In this document: one piece after another, positions 54,508 to 63,697 of the stretch
Numbering within the stretch: the stretch's first letter is position 1
Layout of the letters: the number at the start of each line of letters is the position of its first letter
NCBI GenBank assembly: GCA_963710715.1
Contig: CAVQBL010000014.1
Span: forward strand, 1-64,000
Source of the DNA: CAVQBL01 sp963710715
GTDB taxonomy: Bacteria > Pseudomonadota > Gammaproteobacteria > DSM-16500
DNA length: 64,000 nt
Direction: 5' to 3'
Notes under the pieces: generated by a model
The model's database searches: none
Told to the model about the DNA's origin: nothing
Seen by the model: only the letters and a program-made list of their open reading frames with translations
Translations under genes and position numbers: made by a program

Positions 54508-54735
54508 TTAAACAACCAACTTCTGATTATAAAGCGCTGAAGACCGAGAAATATCTTTTCCACCGTAAACAATAGCAAAGCCATGTTTTTCAATTGCGTT
54601 AACATCTTTATGAGTGTTCCACAATTTTGCAAATACATTTTTGTTAATGGGGGGGTAGTGTCGCTCTGCGGCTGTAACAGCTAACATACTTGTGCTTAAT
54701 AACAGGGTACCTACAAGTAAAGCGAGTTTTTTCAT
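54508..54735 (-). CDS. small secreted protein, 75 aa
   Basis: Starts at ATG 54735, with GAGAGGAAC ahead. Signal peptide MKKLALLVGTLLLSTSMLAV with cleavage near TAA-E. The mature part (AERHYPPINKNVFAKLWNTH..KHGFAIVYGGKDISRS) is not recognised. Its end coincides with a half-copy of the palindromic element, so the original C-terminus may have been cut. Confidence 0.6.
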   Translation of the reverse strand: MKKLALLVGTLLLSTSMLAVTAAERHYPPINKNVFAKLWNTHKDVNAIEKHGFAIVYGGKDISRSSALYNQKLVV

Positions 54736-54892
54736 ATTGTTCCTCTCCATGTAGAAGTTAAAACCAAGCCAATTATACCTAAAGCTTATTAAATGTCCAT
54801 TGAAAATACATCTTACGGATAAGCAAGAAACGGGGCATGCATATTCTATTTTGAATCAAAGTTATACAATTCTAAGGGTTTTTGAGTGTAAT

Positions 54893-54921
54893 TTGCTGAT
54901 AAAATTCACTTTTTTTATGCT
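54893..54921 (+). promoter_or_regulatory. sigma70 promoter of the hdeD-like gene
   Basis: TTGCTG (54893-54898), 17 bases, TATGCT (54916-54921). About 80 bases before the start codon. The rest of the 54736-55000 gap holds nothing I recognise. Confidence 0.5.
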
Positions 54922-55000
54922 AGGCTAGATCTCAGCAGCGGAATCCAACTATCAAAATTAGTATATAATATAGGTGGGATCCTAACAAAAGGAATTTACT

Positions 55001-55570
55001 ATGAAATCTTCAGCAGAGATGGAAACATTTGGCATTGGTAGAAATTGGGGCTGGCTATTTCTATGGGGCTTGCTGCTTTTTCTGCTCGGTATTTATGCCA
55101 TCGGCACTTCAACACTCACAACCCAAATTTCAGTTCTTATTCTAGGCGTCTTACTTTTAATTGGTGGTGGTATAACCATTGTTGATGCATTTACAACATG
55201 GTGGGGTAAAGGGAGTAGCTTTTTCTTCCGTTTACTCGCGGGGATTCTGTACGTCATAGCGGGTATTATGTTACTCAGAAACCCTATTGCAGCATCAATT
55301 TCTATTACCTTAGTTCTCGGTATTTTTTATCTCGTACTTGGAATTTATCATATTATTTATTCTGTCACTATACGTTATTTAAATTGGGGTTGGGGTCTTT
55401 TTAATGGAATTATTACCTTATTATTAGGTATCTTAATTCTAGAGCATTGGCCAGCATCAGGGTTGTTCTTTATTGGCTTGTTTGTTGGAATTGATTTATT
55501 GTTCTTTGGCTGGGCCAGTATGATGACAGCTCTTGCTGCACGTAGTTTGAGAAAGAGATTGTCTGTATAA
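55001..55570 (+). CDS. HdeD-family membrane protein
   Basis: 189 residues with six hydrophobic helices in three pairs (LGIYAIGTSTLTTQISVLIL; GILYVIAGIMLLRNPIAASI; LGILILEHWPASGLFFIGLF). Three-fold 'DUF308' repeats are typical of HdeD, an acid-resistance membrane protein. Inner membrane. AAAGGAA precedes the ATG. Confidence 0.87.
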   Translation: MKSSAEMETFGIGRNWGWLFLWGLLLFLLGIYAIGTSTLTTQISVLILGVLLLIGGGITIVDAFTTWWGKGSSFFFRLLAGILYVIAGIMLLRNPIAASISITLVLGIFYLVLGIYHIIYSVTIRYLNWGWGLFNGIITLLLGILILEHWPASGLFFIGLFVGIDLLFFGWASMMTALAARSLRKRLSV

Positions 55571-55580
55571 AAAAGGGTAG

Positions 55581-55650
55581 GGGCGCATCCATGTGTGCGC
55601 CCTTGTTCAGCGTGAGGCAGACCCCAGCTAAGAACACGCTGGGGTCTGCC
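55581..55650. terminator. two hairpins between convergent genes
   Basis: GGGCGCA/TGCGCCC (55581-55602) and a perfect 13-bp stem ggcagaccccagc/gctggggtctgcc (55616-55650). They separate the hdeD-like and rmuC genes and can act for both. Confidence 0.65.
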
Positions 55651-55651
55651 C

Positions 55652-56734
55652 CTACGGATTTACATCCAACTCCGCCAACTCAACTTTTTCAATTTGCCCA
55701 AAACGTTCTGTAATTTTTTTAGCAGAAGTATGCACTTGATCAATGTCTGAATGCGCTTGTTCAATATGACGTGCAAGATTATCCATACGTTTTTGAAAAC
55801 GATCAAAATCATCAGCCAGTAAGTGTAAATGTTTTTGAATAATGTGTAATTGCTTGCGCGTCGCCGCATCTTTTAATACGGCACGTGCAGTAGTTAAAAT
55901 TGCCATCATAGTAGTAGGAGAGACTAACCACACTTTTGCGCGATGTGCGGCTTCAACTAACTCTGGGAAGCGGGCATGGATTTCAGCAAACACAGCTTCT
56001 GCAGGAATAAACATCACGGCGCCATCTGCAGTTTCACCTGGAATAATATATTTTTCTGCAATATCTTGAATGTGCTTACGAATATCTTGTTTAAATTGTA
56101 ATTCTGCAAGATGTTTATCGGCTTCTGAAATGGCAGCATCAATCACTATGCGATAATTTTCGAGAGGAAATTTTGCATCAATGGCAATATTTCCCGTTGG
56201 TTCAGGTAAAAACAGCATACAGTCAGTACGTTTGCCATTGCTTAATGTATGTTGAAAAGAAAAATGTTGTTCAGGCATAACATTACGAATCAATGCAGAA
56301 AGTTGCACTTCCCCAAATGTACCACGTGATCTCTTGTCATTTAACACTTCTTGCAAACTAACGACGTTACTGGAGAGTTCAGTAATTTGCTTTTGTGCAG
56401 CATCAATTAAAGCAAGACGTTTAATAACATCACTAAATGTTTCTGTGGTTTTTTCAAATCCTTGCGCTAAACGTTTTTCAACTTGCTGATTGATTTCTTT
56501 TAAACGTAAATCAGTCGTATGCGTCAACTGATCAACTCGTTTACCTAATTCTGAGGCATAATCCGTCAACGCTTCTTTAACACTCATGCGTGTGTCTTGC
56601 ATGCCTTTTTGCAACGTATCTTGTAATATTTTTAAAGTTTGTAGATTATTATATTCCTTTTGACGTAGCAAAAAGAGTACCAACAGTAAAAAAACAGCCG
56701 CGATGGTTATGATGAGTATTAAGTCAAGTGACAT
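55652..56734 (-). CDS. rmuC: DNA recombination protein RmuC
   Basis: 360 residues. An N-terminal membrane helix (LILIITIAAVFLLLVLFLLR), a coiled coil (about 30-110), then the nuclease-like core KRSRGTFGEVQLSALIRNVM, DAKFPLENYRIVIDA and AVMFIPAEAVFAEIHARFPE. Limits DNA inversions in E. coli. It follows thiY by 10 bases. Confidence 0.92.
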   Translation of the reverse strand: MSLDLILIITIAAVFLLLVLFLLRQKEYNNLQTLKILQDTLQKGMQDTRMSVKEALTDYASELGKRVDQLTHTTDLRLKEINQQVEKRLAQGFEKTTETFSDVIKRLALIDAAQKQITELSSNVVSLQEVLNDKRSRGTFGEVQLSALIRNVMPEQHFSFQHTLSNGKRTDCMLFLPEPTGNIAIDAKFPLENYRIVIDAAISEADKHLAELQFKQDIRKHIQDIAEKYIIPGETADGAVMFIPAEAVFAEIHARFPELVEAAHRAKVWLVSPTTMMAILTTARAVLKDAATRKQLHIIQKHLHLLADDFDRFQKRMDNLARHIEQAHSDIDQVHTSAKKITERFGQIEKVELAELDVNP

Positions 56735-56744
56735 AATTCATTCC

Positions 56745-57734
56745 TTAGATGTGATACCTACTAACCGGATATACCTTTTTAATCACACCATTATTAAGCA
56801 TAAACTCCACAAACGCCATCCATTCTTTTTCATTAAAAGCCGTAGGATCTGTTGCAAAATAGGGAAGGGTAATTAACCAGATGCGATGATTCACCTCATC
56901 ATTCAAATCAGGATGTGTTTTAGCAAATTGTTTCCAAGATTCTTCAGGATGTGATTTTAAATAAGTCACGCCTTGCTGCAGCGCTTTCAAAAAGCGCGCA
57001 ATCCGTGGGTCATGCATTTTTTCTGTATTCACTATGAAAATTAATTCACTGTAATTTGGCATACCATTTTTTTCAGGAAAAAATGCTAACACGGGATGCC
57101 CAGTTAGCTCCATTTGTACAATTTCAACATTACGTGACATGCCTGTGATGGCATCTACTTTTTTAGAGAGTAAAGCTTGCATTAAATTATAGTGAATATT
57201 GACTTGGTGCACGTCACTTAAATGCAATCCATGATTTTCTAGCATAGTTTTTAACGCCAGACTATTAATATCGCCATTGCTAGCGCCTATGCGTTTACCT
57301 TTTAAATCAGCAATGGTTTTAATCGAATTATTTTTTAAAACGACTAAACTATTAAGAGGATGATCAATCAAGGTACCAATTGAGATCAGAGGCAAGCCTT
57401 GATCGACTTGCTCAATAAAGTTCGGTTGATAAGTAATTGCAATATCTGCTTTTCCTGCAGCGACTAATTTAGGTGGATCTGCTGGATCAGCCGGTCCAAT
57501 TAACTCCACATCGAGATTTTGCTGTTTAAAAAAACCTTGTTGTTGTGCGACAAATAAAGGTGCGTGGTTAGGATTAGCGAACCAGTCGAGTAAAACAACC
57601 AGCTTGTCAGCAGAGTAAGCGGAGGAATAAGAGAAGGTGAGTAATAAAAAAATGATGAGTTGAAGAAAGTATTTTACTCTGTTTTGGAACAAGCCGCCAT
57701 CGAGACCCTCACCCAAATGATATTTTATAATCAT
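56745..57734 (-). CDS. ThiY-like substrate-binding protein
   Basis: About 329 residues from ATG 57734, whose ATGA overlaps the stop of the permease. Signal peptide VKYFLQLIIFLLLTFSYSSA. The NMT1/THI5 fold: LDWFANPNHAPLFVAQQQGF, GKADIAITYQPNFIEQVDQG and DLKGKRIGASNGDINSLALK. Binds a thiamine precursor such as formylaminopyrimidine or HMP by family resemblance. Ligand not proven. Confidence 0.85.
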   Translation of the reverse strand: MIIKYHLGEGLDGGLFQNRVKYFLQLIIFLLLTFSYSSAYSADKLVVLLDWFANPNHAPLFVAQQQGFFKQQNLDVELIGPADPADPPKLVAAGKADIAITYQPNFIEQVDQGLPLISIGTLIDHPLNSLVVLKNNSIKTIADLKGKRIGASNGDINSLALKTMLENHGLHLSDVHQVNIHYNLMQALLSKKVDAITGMSRNVEIVQMELTGHPVLAFFPEKNGMPNYSELIFIVNTEKMHDPRIARFLKALQQGVTYLKSHPEESWKQFAKTHPDLNDEVNHRIWLITLPYFATDPTAFNEKEWMAFVEFMLNNGVIKKVYPVSRYHI

Positions 57735-58474
57735 GTAACTTCCTGCCACGGTACTGCTAAACGTAGCAGTTTATCAACTACAAAATATAATACCAATGAA
57801 AAAATAACAATGACAAACAATGCAGCAAACATTAAATCAATTTGCATGCGCGCATTGGAATTCATCATTAAATAACCTAAACCGCGACTTGCGCCTACCC
57901 ACTCACTGATAATTGCACCCAAGGGTGCAAGTGCGGTTGCAACTCGTAATCCTGAAGCAAGATTGGGTAATGCAGCAGGAATGCGAATATTCCAAAACGT
58001 TCGCCATTTTTTTGCATTCATTGTAGTTGCTAAATCCAGCCAACCGGGCTCAGTGCGTTGTAAGCCATCGAAAAATGCGCTGGCGATAGGAAAAAATAAC
58101 ATGATAACGACAGTTGCAATTTTAGAAGACATTCCATAGCCCAACCAAATAACAAGTATAGGTGCAAGTGCAAAAGTGGGGATGGCTTGGCTAATGATTA
58201 GAATCGGTAGCACCCACAATGTTAACGGACGAAAATATGTCATGACGATTGCAGCTAAACATCCAAACAAAGTTGCTAAAGCCAACCCTAATAATATTTC
58301 AATTAATGTTGGAACAAACTCAAATGCAATAACATGAATATGTTGATAAGCACTTTGAAAAACTTGCCAAGGCGATGGTAAAATATAAGGTGGTAAATGA
58401 AATACCCAAACAATGATTTGCCATAAAAAGAGTAGCCCGAGTACCAATAAACAGCTGCGAATTATTAAATTCAT
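57731..58474 (-). CDS. ThiX-like ABC permease
   Basis: 247 residues, six helices. EVGAxxGLGxL-type loop: EWVGASRGLGYLMMNSNARM. Overlaps thiZ-like and thiY-like genes by four bases on both sides (ATGA). Inner-membrane channel of the importer. Confidence 0.87.
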   Translation of the reverse strand: MNLIIRSCLLVLGLLFLWQIIVWVFHLPPYILPSPWQVFQSAYQHIHVIAFEFVPTLIEILLGLALATLFGCLAAIVMTYFRPLTLWVLPILIISQAIPTFALAPILVIWLGYGMSSKIATVVIMLFFPIASAFFDGLQRTEPGWLDLATTMNAKKWRTFWNIRIPAALPNLASGLRVATALAPLGAIISEWVGASRGLGYLMMNSNARMQIDLMFAALFVIVIFSLVLYFVVDKLLRLAVPWQEVT

Positions 58475-59244
58475 ACAGAAATTTCCTTGGCAACAGTAAG
58501 TTCATGAAATAATTTGGCTTGATATTCTATGACTTCAGGATCAGCAGGATCACGTGGAGCAGCAGATGTGAGTGTTGCTGCAAGGTGTAACGTTGCTGGT
58601 TGTCCCGATAAAATATAAATTTCATCTGCCATGCGCAGCGCTTCGAGTGGATCATGAGTTACAAGTAGGACGGTTTTGTTTTTTAATAATTCTGCTGCTA
58701 AGGTTTGCAATTGGTAACGTGTGATAGCATCCAGTGAAGAAAAAGGTTCATCCATCAATACGACTGGTTTTGCTTCTAACAAAGTACGCAGAAGTGCAAC
58801 ACGTTGACGCATTCCACCTGATAATTGTCGCGGATATTTTTTCTCGGCAGTGGTTAAATTCATTTTAGTAAATAAATTTTTTGCTTGGATAATTAATTCT
58901 TTTGAAATATGTCCGCGTAATTTGGTGCCAAGTAGCACATTTTCTAGTGCAGAAAACCAAGGTAATAACAAATCAGTTTGCGCCATGTAAGTAATTTGTT
59001 TTTGCAAAGATTGTTTATTGTCACAAGTAATCTCTCCGTGAAAAATTTCTCTCTGGTTTTTTGAGCGATTGATTAGGCCAGCAATGATGCGTAGCAATGT
59101 TGTTTTACCGACACCGCTGGGTCCTAATAAGCAAGTTAATTTCCCCGGTGCTAAATTTAAATTAAGATGATCAAATAAAATAACATTATCATATTCAAGA
59201 TAAGCGTTACGAATAAAAATACCAGGCCCGGTTGTTGTTGTCAT
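58471..59244 (-). CDS. ThiZ-like ABC ATPase
   Basis: 257 residues. Walker A GPSGVGKTT, signature LSGGMRQRVALLRTL, Walker B VVLMDEPFSSLDAI, switch His in VTHDPLEAL. Powers the importer. Its ATGA start overlaps the rseP stop. Confidence 0.9.
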   Translation of the reverse strand: MTTTTGPGIFIRNAYLEYDNVILFDHLNLNLAPGKLTCLLGPSGVGKTTLLRIIAGLINRSKNQREIFHGEITCDNKQSLQKQITYMAQTDLLLPWFSALENVLLGTKLRGHISKELIIQAKNLFTKMNLTTAEKKYPRQLSGGMRQRVALLRTLLEAKPVVLMDEPFSSLDAITRYQLQTLAAELLKNKTVLLVTHDPLEALRMADEIYILSGQPATLHLAATLTSAAPRDPADPEVIEYQAKLFHELTVAKEISV

Positions 59245-60596
59245 AAGCGCATAATGTCATTAATGACGGCTTGCATTACAATGAGTAAAAGAATAATCAT
59301 TCCAAAACGATAAAATAAAGCTTGTACATGCAGAGGAACAGGGCGGCGTAATATGAATTCAAGTAATTGAAAAAGTAAATGACCACCGTCTAATCCTGGA
59401 ATAGGTAAAACATTAATAATGCCTATTGAAATACTTAAGAATGCAAGAAAACTTAGAAATGGAATAATACCTGCATTGAATGATATACCCGCACCTTCGA
59501 AAATTGCCACAGGTCCACTTAAACTTTTTAATGATAATTTACCTGTAAATAATTTACCAAGCACAATGAAATTTAAATAAGTAAGATCCGTGATATTTTG
59601 CAAAGCGTGCGGCATAGCTGCGAGAGGTCCGTATTTATTTTTACGCAACAAATTTTCTGGCCAAGAGAATTTGGGACTGATACCTAAAAATCCCGTTTTT
59701 TGGAAAAAGAGATCACGATGATAACCAATTGTAACCGGCATATTAAAAACTTTTTTATCACGTTGAATAGTGAAAGATAATGTTTCATTAGGATGTTCCG
59801 CAATTTTATCAACCAACGTATCCCAATTTAATTTAGGAATGGTTTCGACAGCAATAATTTTATCTCCCACTGCTAAGTTAGCGGAAGTAGCAGGAGAGTT
59901 AGGTTGTACTACACCAATAATCATGGGAATAGGAGGGGTGTAAGGAGTAATTCCTAAGCTTTGCAATGGATCGGGCTTGAGCTCATCCATATGCCACGTG
60001 ATTAGATTTAAACTGCGCATGTAAATCGTTTGGTCGGCAAGATTTTTAATTTGAAATTGCATTTGCTCTGTTTCACCAGCACGTAAAAAAATACGTACTA
60101 TCACGTTGGTCCATGAAGATGTAACTCTATTATCAATACGCAAAATTTCTTGTTGCGGTTTTAAGCCGGCTTTTTCGGCGATGGAATGAGGCGCCACTTC
60201 ACCAATGATAGGTATCAGTGTAGTGAAACCTATCATATAGACTAACCAATAAATGATAAAAGCAAGCAAGACATTGAATAGTGGACCCGCTAAAATAACC
60301 AAAAAGCGTTTGTAAAGAGGCTGACGGTTGAAAGCAAGATGTTTTTCATTTTCTGCGACGGGTGCTTCGTTTTCATCTAACAGTTTGACATAACCCCCTA
60401 ATGGTATGGGTGCAAGCACATATTCCGTGCCTTTTTTATCGTAGCGTTTATAGATTGCTTTACCAAAGCCAATCGAAAACCGTAAAACTTTGATACCTAA
60501 TAAACGTGCAACGATAAAGTGACCGAATTCATGGACGCCAACGACGATGCAAATGGTAAGGATAATACCGAAGAGGGAGAGGAGAAAGGTTAGCAT
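59241..60596 (-). CDS. rseP: RIP zinc protease RseP
   Basis: 451 residues. HEFGH near the N-terminus in the first membrane helix, two PDZ regions (GEVAPHSIAEKAGLKPQQEI; GVVQPNSPATSANLAVGDKI), and LPIPGLDGGHLLFQ with the third zinc ligand. Cleaves RseA in the envelope-stress path. First gene of a run of four overlapping genes with the ThiXYZ-like transporter. Confidence 0.94.
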   Translation of the reverse strand: MLTFLLSLFGIILTICIVVGVHEFGHFIVARLLGIKVLRFSIGFGKAIYKRYDKKGTEYVLAPIPLGGYVKLLDENEAPVAENEKHLAFNRQPLYKRFLVILAGPLFNVLLAFIIYWLVYMIGFTTLIPIIGEVAPHSIAEKAGLKPQQEILRIDNRVTSSWTNVIVRIFLRAGETEQMQFQIKNLADQTIYMRSLNLITWHMDELKPDPLQSLGITPYTPPIPMIIGVVQPNSPATSANLAVGDKIIAVETIPKLNWDTLVDKIAEHPNETLSFTIQRDKKVFNMPVTIGYHRDLFFQKTGFLGISPKFSWPENLLRKNKYGPLAAMPHALQNITDLTYLNFIVLGKLFTGKLSLKSLSGPVAIFEGAGISFNAGIIPFLSFLAFLSISIGIINVLPIPGLDGGHLLFQLLEFILRRPVPLHVQALFYRFGMIILLLIVMQAVINDIMRL

Positions 60597-60620
60597 GGTT
60601 TGATTGGTTCCTCATTCTTG

Positions 60621-60794
60621 TAACTATTCACGATTCTACAAAAAGAACTCGTCATTGCGAGGAGCGTGCTCTTCGCGACGAAGCAATCCAGTACTGCCTA
60701 CAACTTATCACCATTCTGGATTGCCACGCCTCACATAAAGCTAAGGCGTGAGGCTCGCAATGATGAGTTCTTTTTGTAGAATCGTGAATAGTTA
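60621..60794. repeat. palindromic intergenic element, copy 10 (full length)
   Basis: The clearest copy. taactattcacgattctaca and tgtagaatcgtgaatagtta are the outer 20 bases, followed inward by aaaagaactcgtcattgcgag / ctcgcaatgatgagttcttttt. The inner part has gaagcaatccag ... ctggattgcc. Total 174 bases. Confidence 0.92.
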
Positions 60795-61559
60795 TTACAT
60801 TTCAATTATATACGCATTCCCCTTCATCCCAATTTCTTTCAACTTTGCATTCACAATCTGTGCTGAATCCGCATCAGCCAGTGGTCCTATTTGCACGCGA
60901 TACAATTCTTGTGATGCATCAAGTGAACGCATGATGTTGACAGGCGCTGATAACATAGGCATTAAACGCTGTTTAAGATTTTCTGCGTACGTTCTATTAT
61001 GAAATGCACCCACTTGCAAATAAACCACTTGACGCGAGTGTGTTCCAAAAGCAGTAATTGTTCTGACTCTGACTTTAGCTGTACCGTGTCCCACAATATC
61101 AAGTTTTTTAGCCGCAGCATAAGACAAATCAATTAAGCGATCATGTTCAAAGGGACCGCGGTCATTGATTTTTACAATAACTTTTTTCCCATTTTTTAAA
61201 TTAGTGATTTGAGCATAGGTAGGTAAAGGCAGTGATTTATGTGCCGCAGTCATTGCTAACATGTCATAGGGTTCACCACTTGAAGTCGATTTTTTATGAA
61301 ATTTAGTGCCATACCACGAGGCAACACCGATAGCATCATAATTTTTATTAGTGGGTAATATGTAGTAACGTTTGCCAAATACGACGTAAGGGCGATTACC
61401 TGATTTGCTAAAAGCTTCAGGTTTTGGAACAGCATCTGGAACCCTTGATACGTCGGCATTATAAGAGGGTGGGCCATCTTTAGAATTTGTAGAGCAACCA
61501 TCCAATAAAAATAAACTTGCTAAACTCAAAATTAAAAAAAAGTATTTAAGTTTTTTCAT
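60795..61559 (-). CDS. rlpA: RlpA septal lytic transglycosylase
   Basis: 254 residues. Lipoprotein signal with LFLLDGC lipobox. Double-psi beta barrel: GVASWYGTKFHKKSTSSGEP then YDMLAMTAAHKSLPLPTYAQ, KVIVKINDRGPFEHDRLIDL. C-terminal SPOR domain (YLQVGAFHNRTYAENLKQRL) binds denuded glycan at the septum. Overlaps mltB by 14 bases. Confidence 0.94.
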   Translation of the reverse strand: MKKLKYFFLILSLASLFLLDGCSTNSKDGPPSYNADVSRVPDAVPKPEAFSKSGNRPYVVFGKRYYILPTNKNYDAIGVASWYGTKFHKKSTSSGEPYDMLAMTAAHKSLPLPTYAQITNLKNGKKVIVKINDRGPFEHDRLIDLSYAAAKKLDIVGHGTAKVRVRTITAFGTHSRQVVYLQVGAFHNRTYAENLKQRLMPMLSAPVNIMRSLDASQELYRVQIGPLADADSAQIVNAKLKEIGMKGNAYIIEM

Positions 61560-62556
61560 GATTTCTTTTTTTCCTTAATGTGTCTACATAATAACTGAGT
61601 TGATATACCGCCATTGCATATAAATCACTGGCATTGTATTTTTTGATGACATCAAAATTATGATAGCCTAACCAATATTCATTATTGTAAAAACCGGGTA
61701 ATTCGATCAGTTTAGTTTTTTGGTTTTTATATGACTTATCATTTTGTGAGATTCCATATTTTATTAACGTTGCAGGAGAAACTTTTAATTCTTTGTCTTT
61801 GGAAGAGAAGAAATGAAACTTACTGTGGGAATAAGATGTCGGGATTGCAACCAGATGATTTTTCTTCCAGCCGTGTTTTTCATAATAGTTTGCAACACTG
61901 AGTACTGCGTCATTCACATTATGTGAAAGATCAACACGCTGATCTTTGCCCGCGTGACTGACAGCATAGTATCGATAACTACTGGGCATAAATTGCGGTA
62001 AGCCAAAGGCTCCTGCATAGGAACCCATGATACTCAGAGGATTTAAATGATTTTCACGTGTCAGCAATAAAAATTCTTTTAATTCACTGCGGAAATAGGA
62101 GGCGCGTGGTGAATTGCTAAAAGCAATATTTGTTAATGCATCCATCACACGATAGTTACCCACATTTTTTCCATATTTTGTTTCTACGCCGATTGTTGCC
62201 ACGATAATGCTAGCAGGCACACCGTACGCTTTTTCAGCGCGTGCTAATATTTCTGCATGGCGATTCCAAAACTCGACACCTTGGCGAATGCGAGATTCCG
62301 TGATGAATGCCATTTGATAGATGTACCAAGATTTTTTTTCCAGAGGTACACGAATGTGATGAATTACTTTGTGTTTGATTTTTACAGCATTAAATAATGC
62401 GACCAATTCAGCTTTATTGAAATGATGTTTTTTCACCATATGCCGAATAAAGGATTGTACCTCGGGTCTTTCCACAAAGCGCATGTCGGCGTAGGCGTAA
62501 CAAGGATAAAAGAGTGCAATAATGCACATTATTTGGTAACAAATTTTTTTTAACAT
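61546..62556 (-). CDS. mltB: lytic murein transglycosylase B
   Basis: About 336 residues. ATG 62556 follows AGGG; an ATG at 62574 overlaps rodA. Signal IMCIIALFYPCYAYA. SLT_2 motifs: IIVATIGVETKYGKNVGNYR with the catalytic Glu, SYAGAFGLPQFMPSSYRYYA and DLYAMAVYQLSYYV. Cleaves peptidoglycan glycans. The N-terminus has no lipobox, so it may be soluble in the periplasm. Confidence 0.9.
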   Translation of the reverse strand: MLKKICYQIMCIIALFYPCYAYADMRFVERPEVQSFIRHMVKKHHFNKAELVALFNAVKIKHKVIHHIRVPLEKKSWYIYQMAFITESRIRQGVEFWNRHAEILARAEKAYGVPASIIVATIGVETKYGKNVGNYRVMDALTNIAFSNSPRASYFRSELKEFLLLTRENHLNPLSIMGSYAGAFGLPQFMPSSYRYYAVSHAGKDQRVDLSHNVNDAVLSVANYYEKHGWKKNHLVAIPTSYSHSKFHFFSSKDKELKVSPATLIKYGISQNDKSYKNQKTKLIELPGFYNNEYWLGYHNFDVIKKYNASDLYAMAVYQLSYYVDTLRKKRNHEKT

Positions 62557-62563
62557 TTCAACC

Positions 62564-63697
62564 CTACGTAGCAACTAATTTACGGTGCGTTTGAATGGAC
62601 ATTAAGATACCGAAGCTTGCCATTAACGTCACCATGGATGATCCACCATAACTCACCAGAGGCAATGGTATACCGACAACAGGAAGTATGCCAGTCACCA
62701 TACCAATATTTGTAAAAAATGACATAAAGAAAGTCAGTGTTAAGCTGCCTGCAAGTAAACGAGAAAATGTATCTTGAGCATCAAGTGTGATTTGCAAACC
62801 ACGCGCAATAACAGCCATAAAAATAAGAATTAAAATGACGCTACCCGTGAAACCAAATTCTTCTCCGCCTACAGCAAAAATAAAATCGGTGGTATGTTCA
62901 GGTAAAAAATGCAAATGCGATTGGGTGCCATTTAGCCAACCTTTACCAAAAAAACCGCCTGAACCAATCGCAATTTTAGACTGAATGATGTGATAGCCAG
63001 CACTTAATGGTTCGCGTTCCGGATTTAAAAATGTGAGTACACGTAAACGCTGATAACCATGCATGAAATACCAAATAATAGGTGCACTGATCATCAATAA
63101 ACCAAGAAGAAGGCTAATGAGTCTAAAACTTAAGCCAGCTAAGAATAAGACGCTGGTGCCTGCAACTACTAAAAGTATGGCAGTACCAAGGTCAGGTTGT
63201 TTTGCTGTTAGAAATGCAGGCACGAGAATTATAAAAGCTGAGAAAACTAAGGATCGCGGCGTGATGGGTAAATGAAATTTGTGATAATACCAAGCCAGCA
63301 TCATAGGGATCGCAAGCTTCATGATTTCTGAAGGCTGCAAGTGAATGACACCTAAGTTTAACCAACGCTGTCCACCTTTGCCAATGTGACCGATGATTAA
63401 AACGATGATGAGTAAGGCTATGCCAATGCAATAAACCACAGCTATCCAGCGTTGATACGTGGTCGGTGGGATTTGTGCAAATATGAACATAACCAGAAAA
63501 GCTAAGCCTATGTGCATGGCTTGACGATGTATGACAGGAGTATTTTCACTGGATGCACTATATAGAATGACTAAACCAGCCGCAGTTAATAATAAAATGA
63601 TGGATAAAAGGGGAACATCAATATGCAACGCTTGCCACAATGTTCTAGTGCCTTTGCGTCGCATTAAATTTTGAATTTTAAGATTACTAAATATCAT
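62564..63697 (-). CDS. rodA: rod-shape peptidoglycan polymerase RodA
   Basis: 377 residues, ten helices. SEDS family: GKGGQRWLNLGVIHLQPSEI, FLPEHTTDFIFAVGGEEFGF and LPLVSYGGSSMVTLMASFGI. Polymerises glycan with PBP2. Its ATGA start overlaps mrdA. Confidence 0.95.
   Translation of the reverse strand: MIFSNLKIQNLMRRKGTRTLWQALHIDVPLLSIILLLTAAGLVILYSASSENTPVIHRQAMHIGLAFLVMFIFAQIPPTTYQRWIAVVYCIGIALLIIVLIIGHIGKGGQRWLNLGVIHLQPSEIMKLAIPMMLAWYYHKFHLPITPRSLVFSAFIILVPAFLTAKQPDLGTAILLVVAGTSVLFLAGLSFRLISLLLGLLMISAPIIWYFMHGYQRLRVLTFLNPEREPLSAGYHIIQSKIAIGSGGFFGKGWLNGTQSHLHFLPEHTTDFIFAVGGEEFGFTGSVILILIFMAVIARGLQITLDAQDTFSRLLAGSLTLTFFMSFFTNIGMVTGILPVVGIPLPLVSYGGSSMVTLMASFGILMSIQTHRKLVAT

Noticed and set aside
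9470..60794. CRISPR array
   Set aside because: The repeats are single, far apart and palindromic with no regular spacers.
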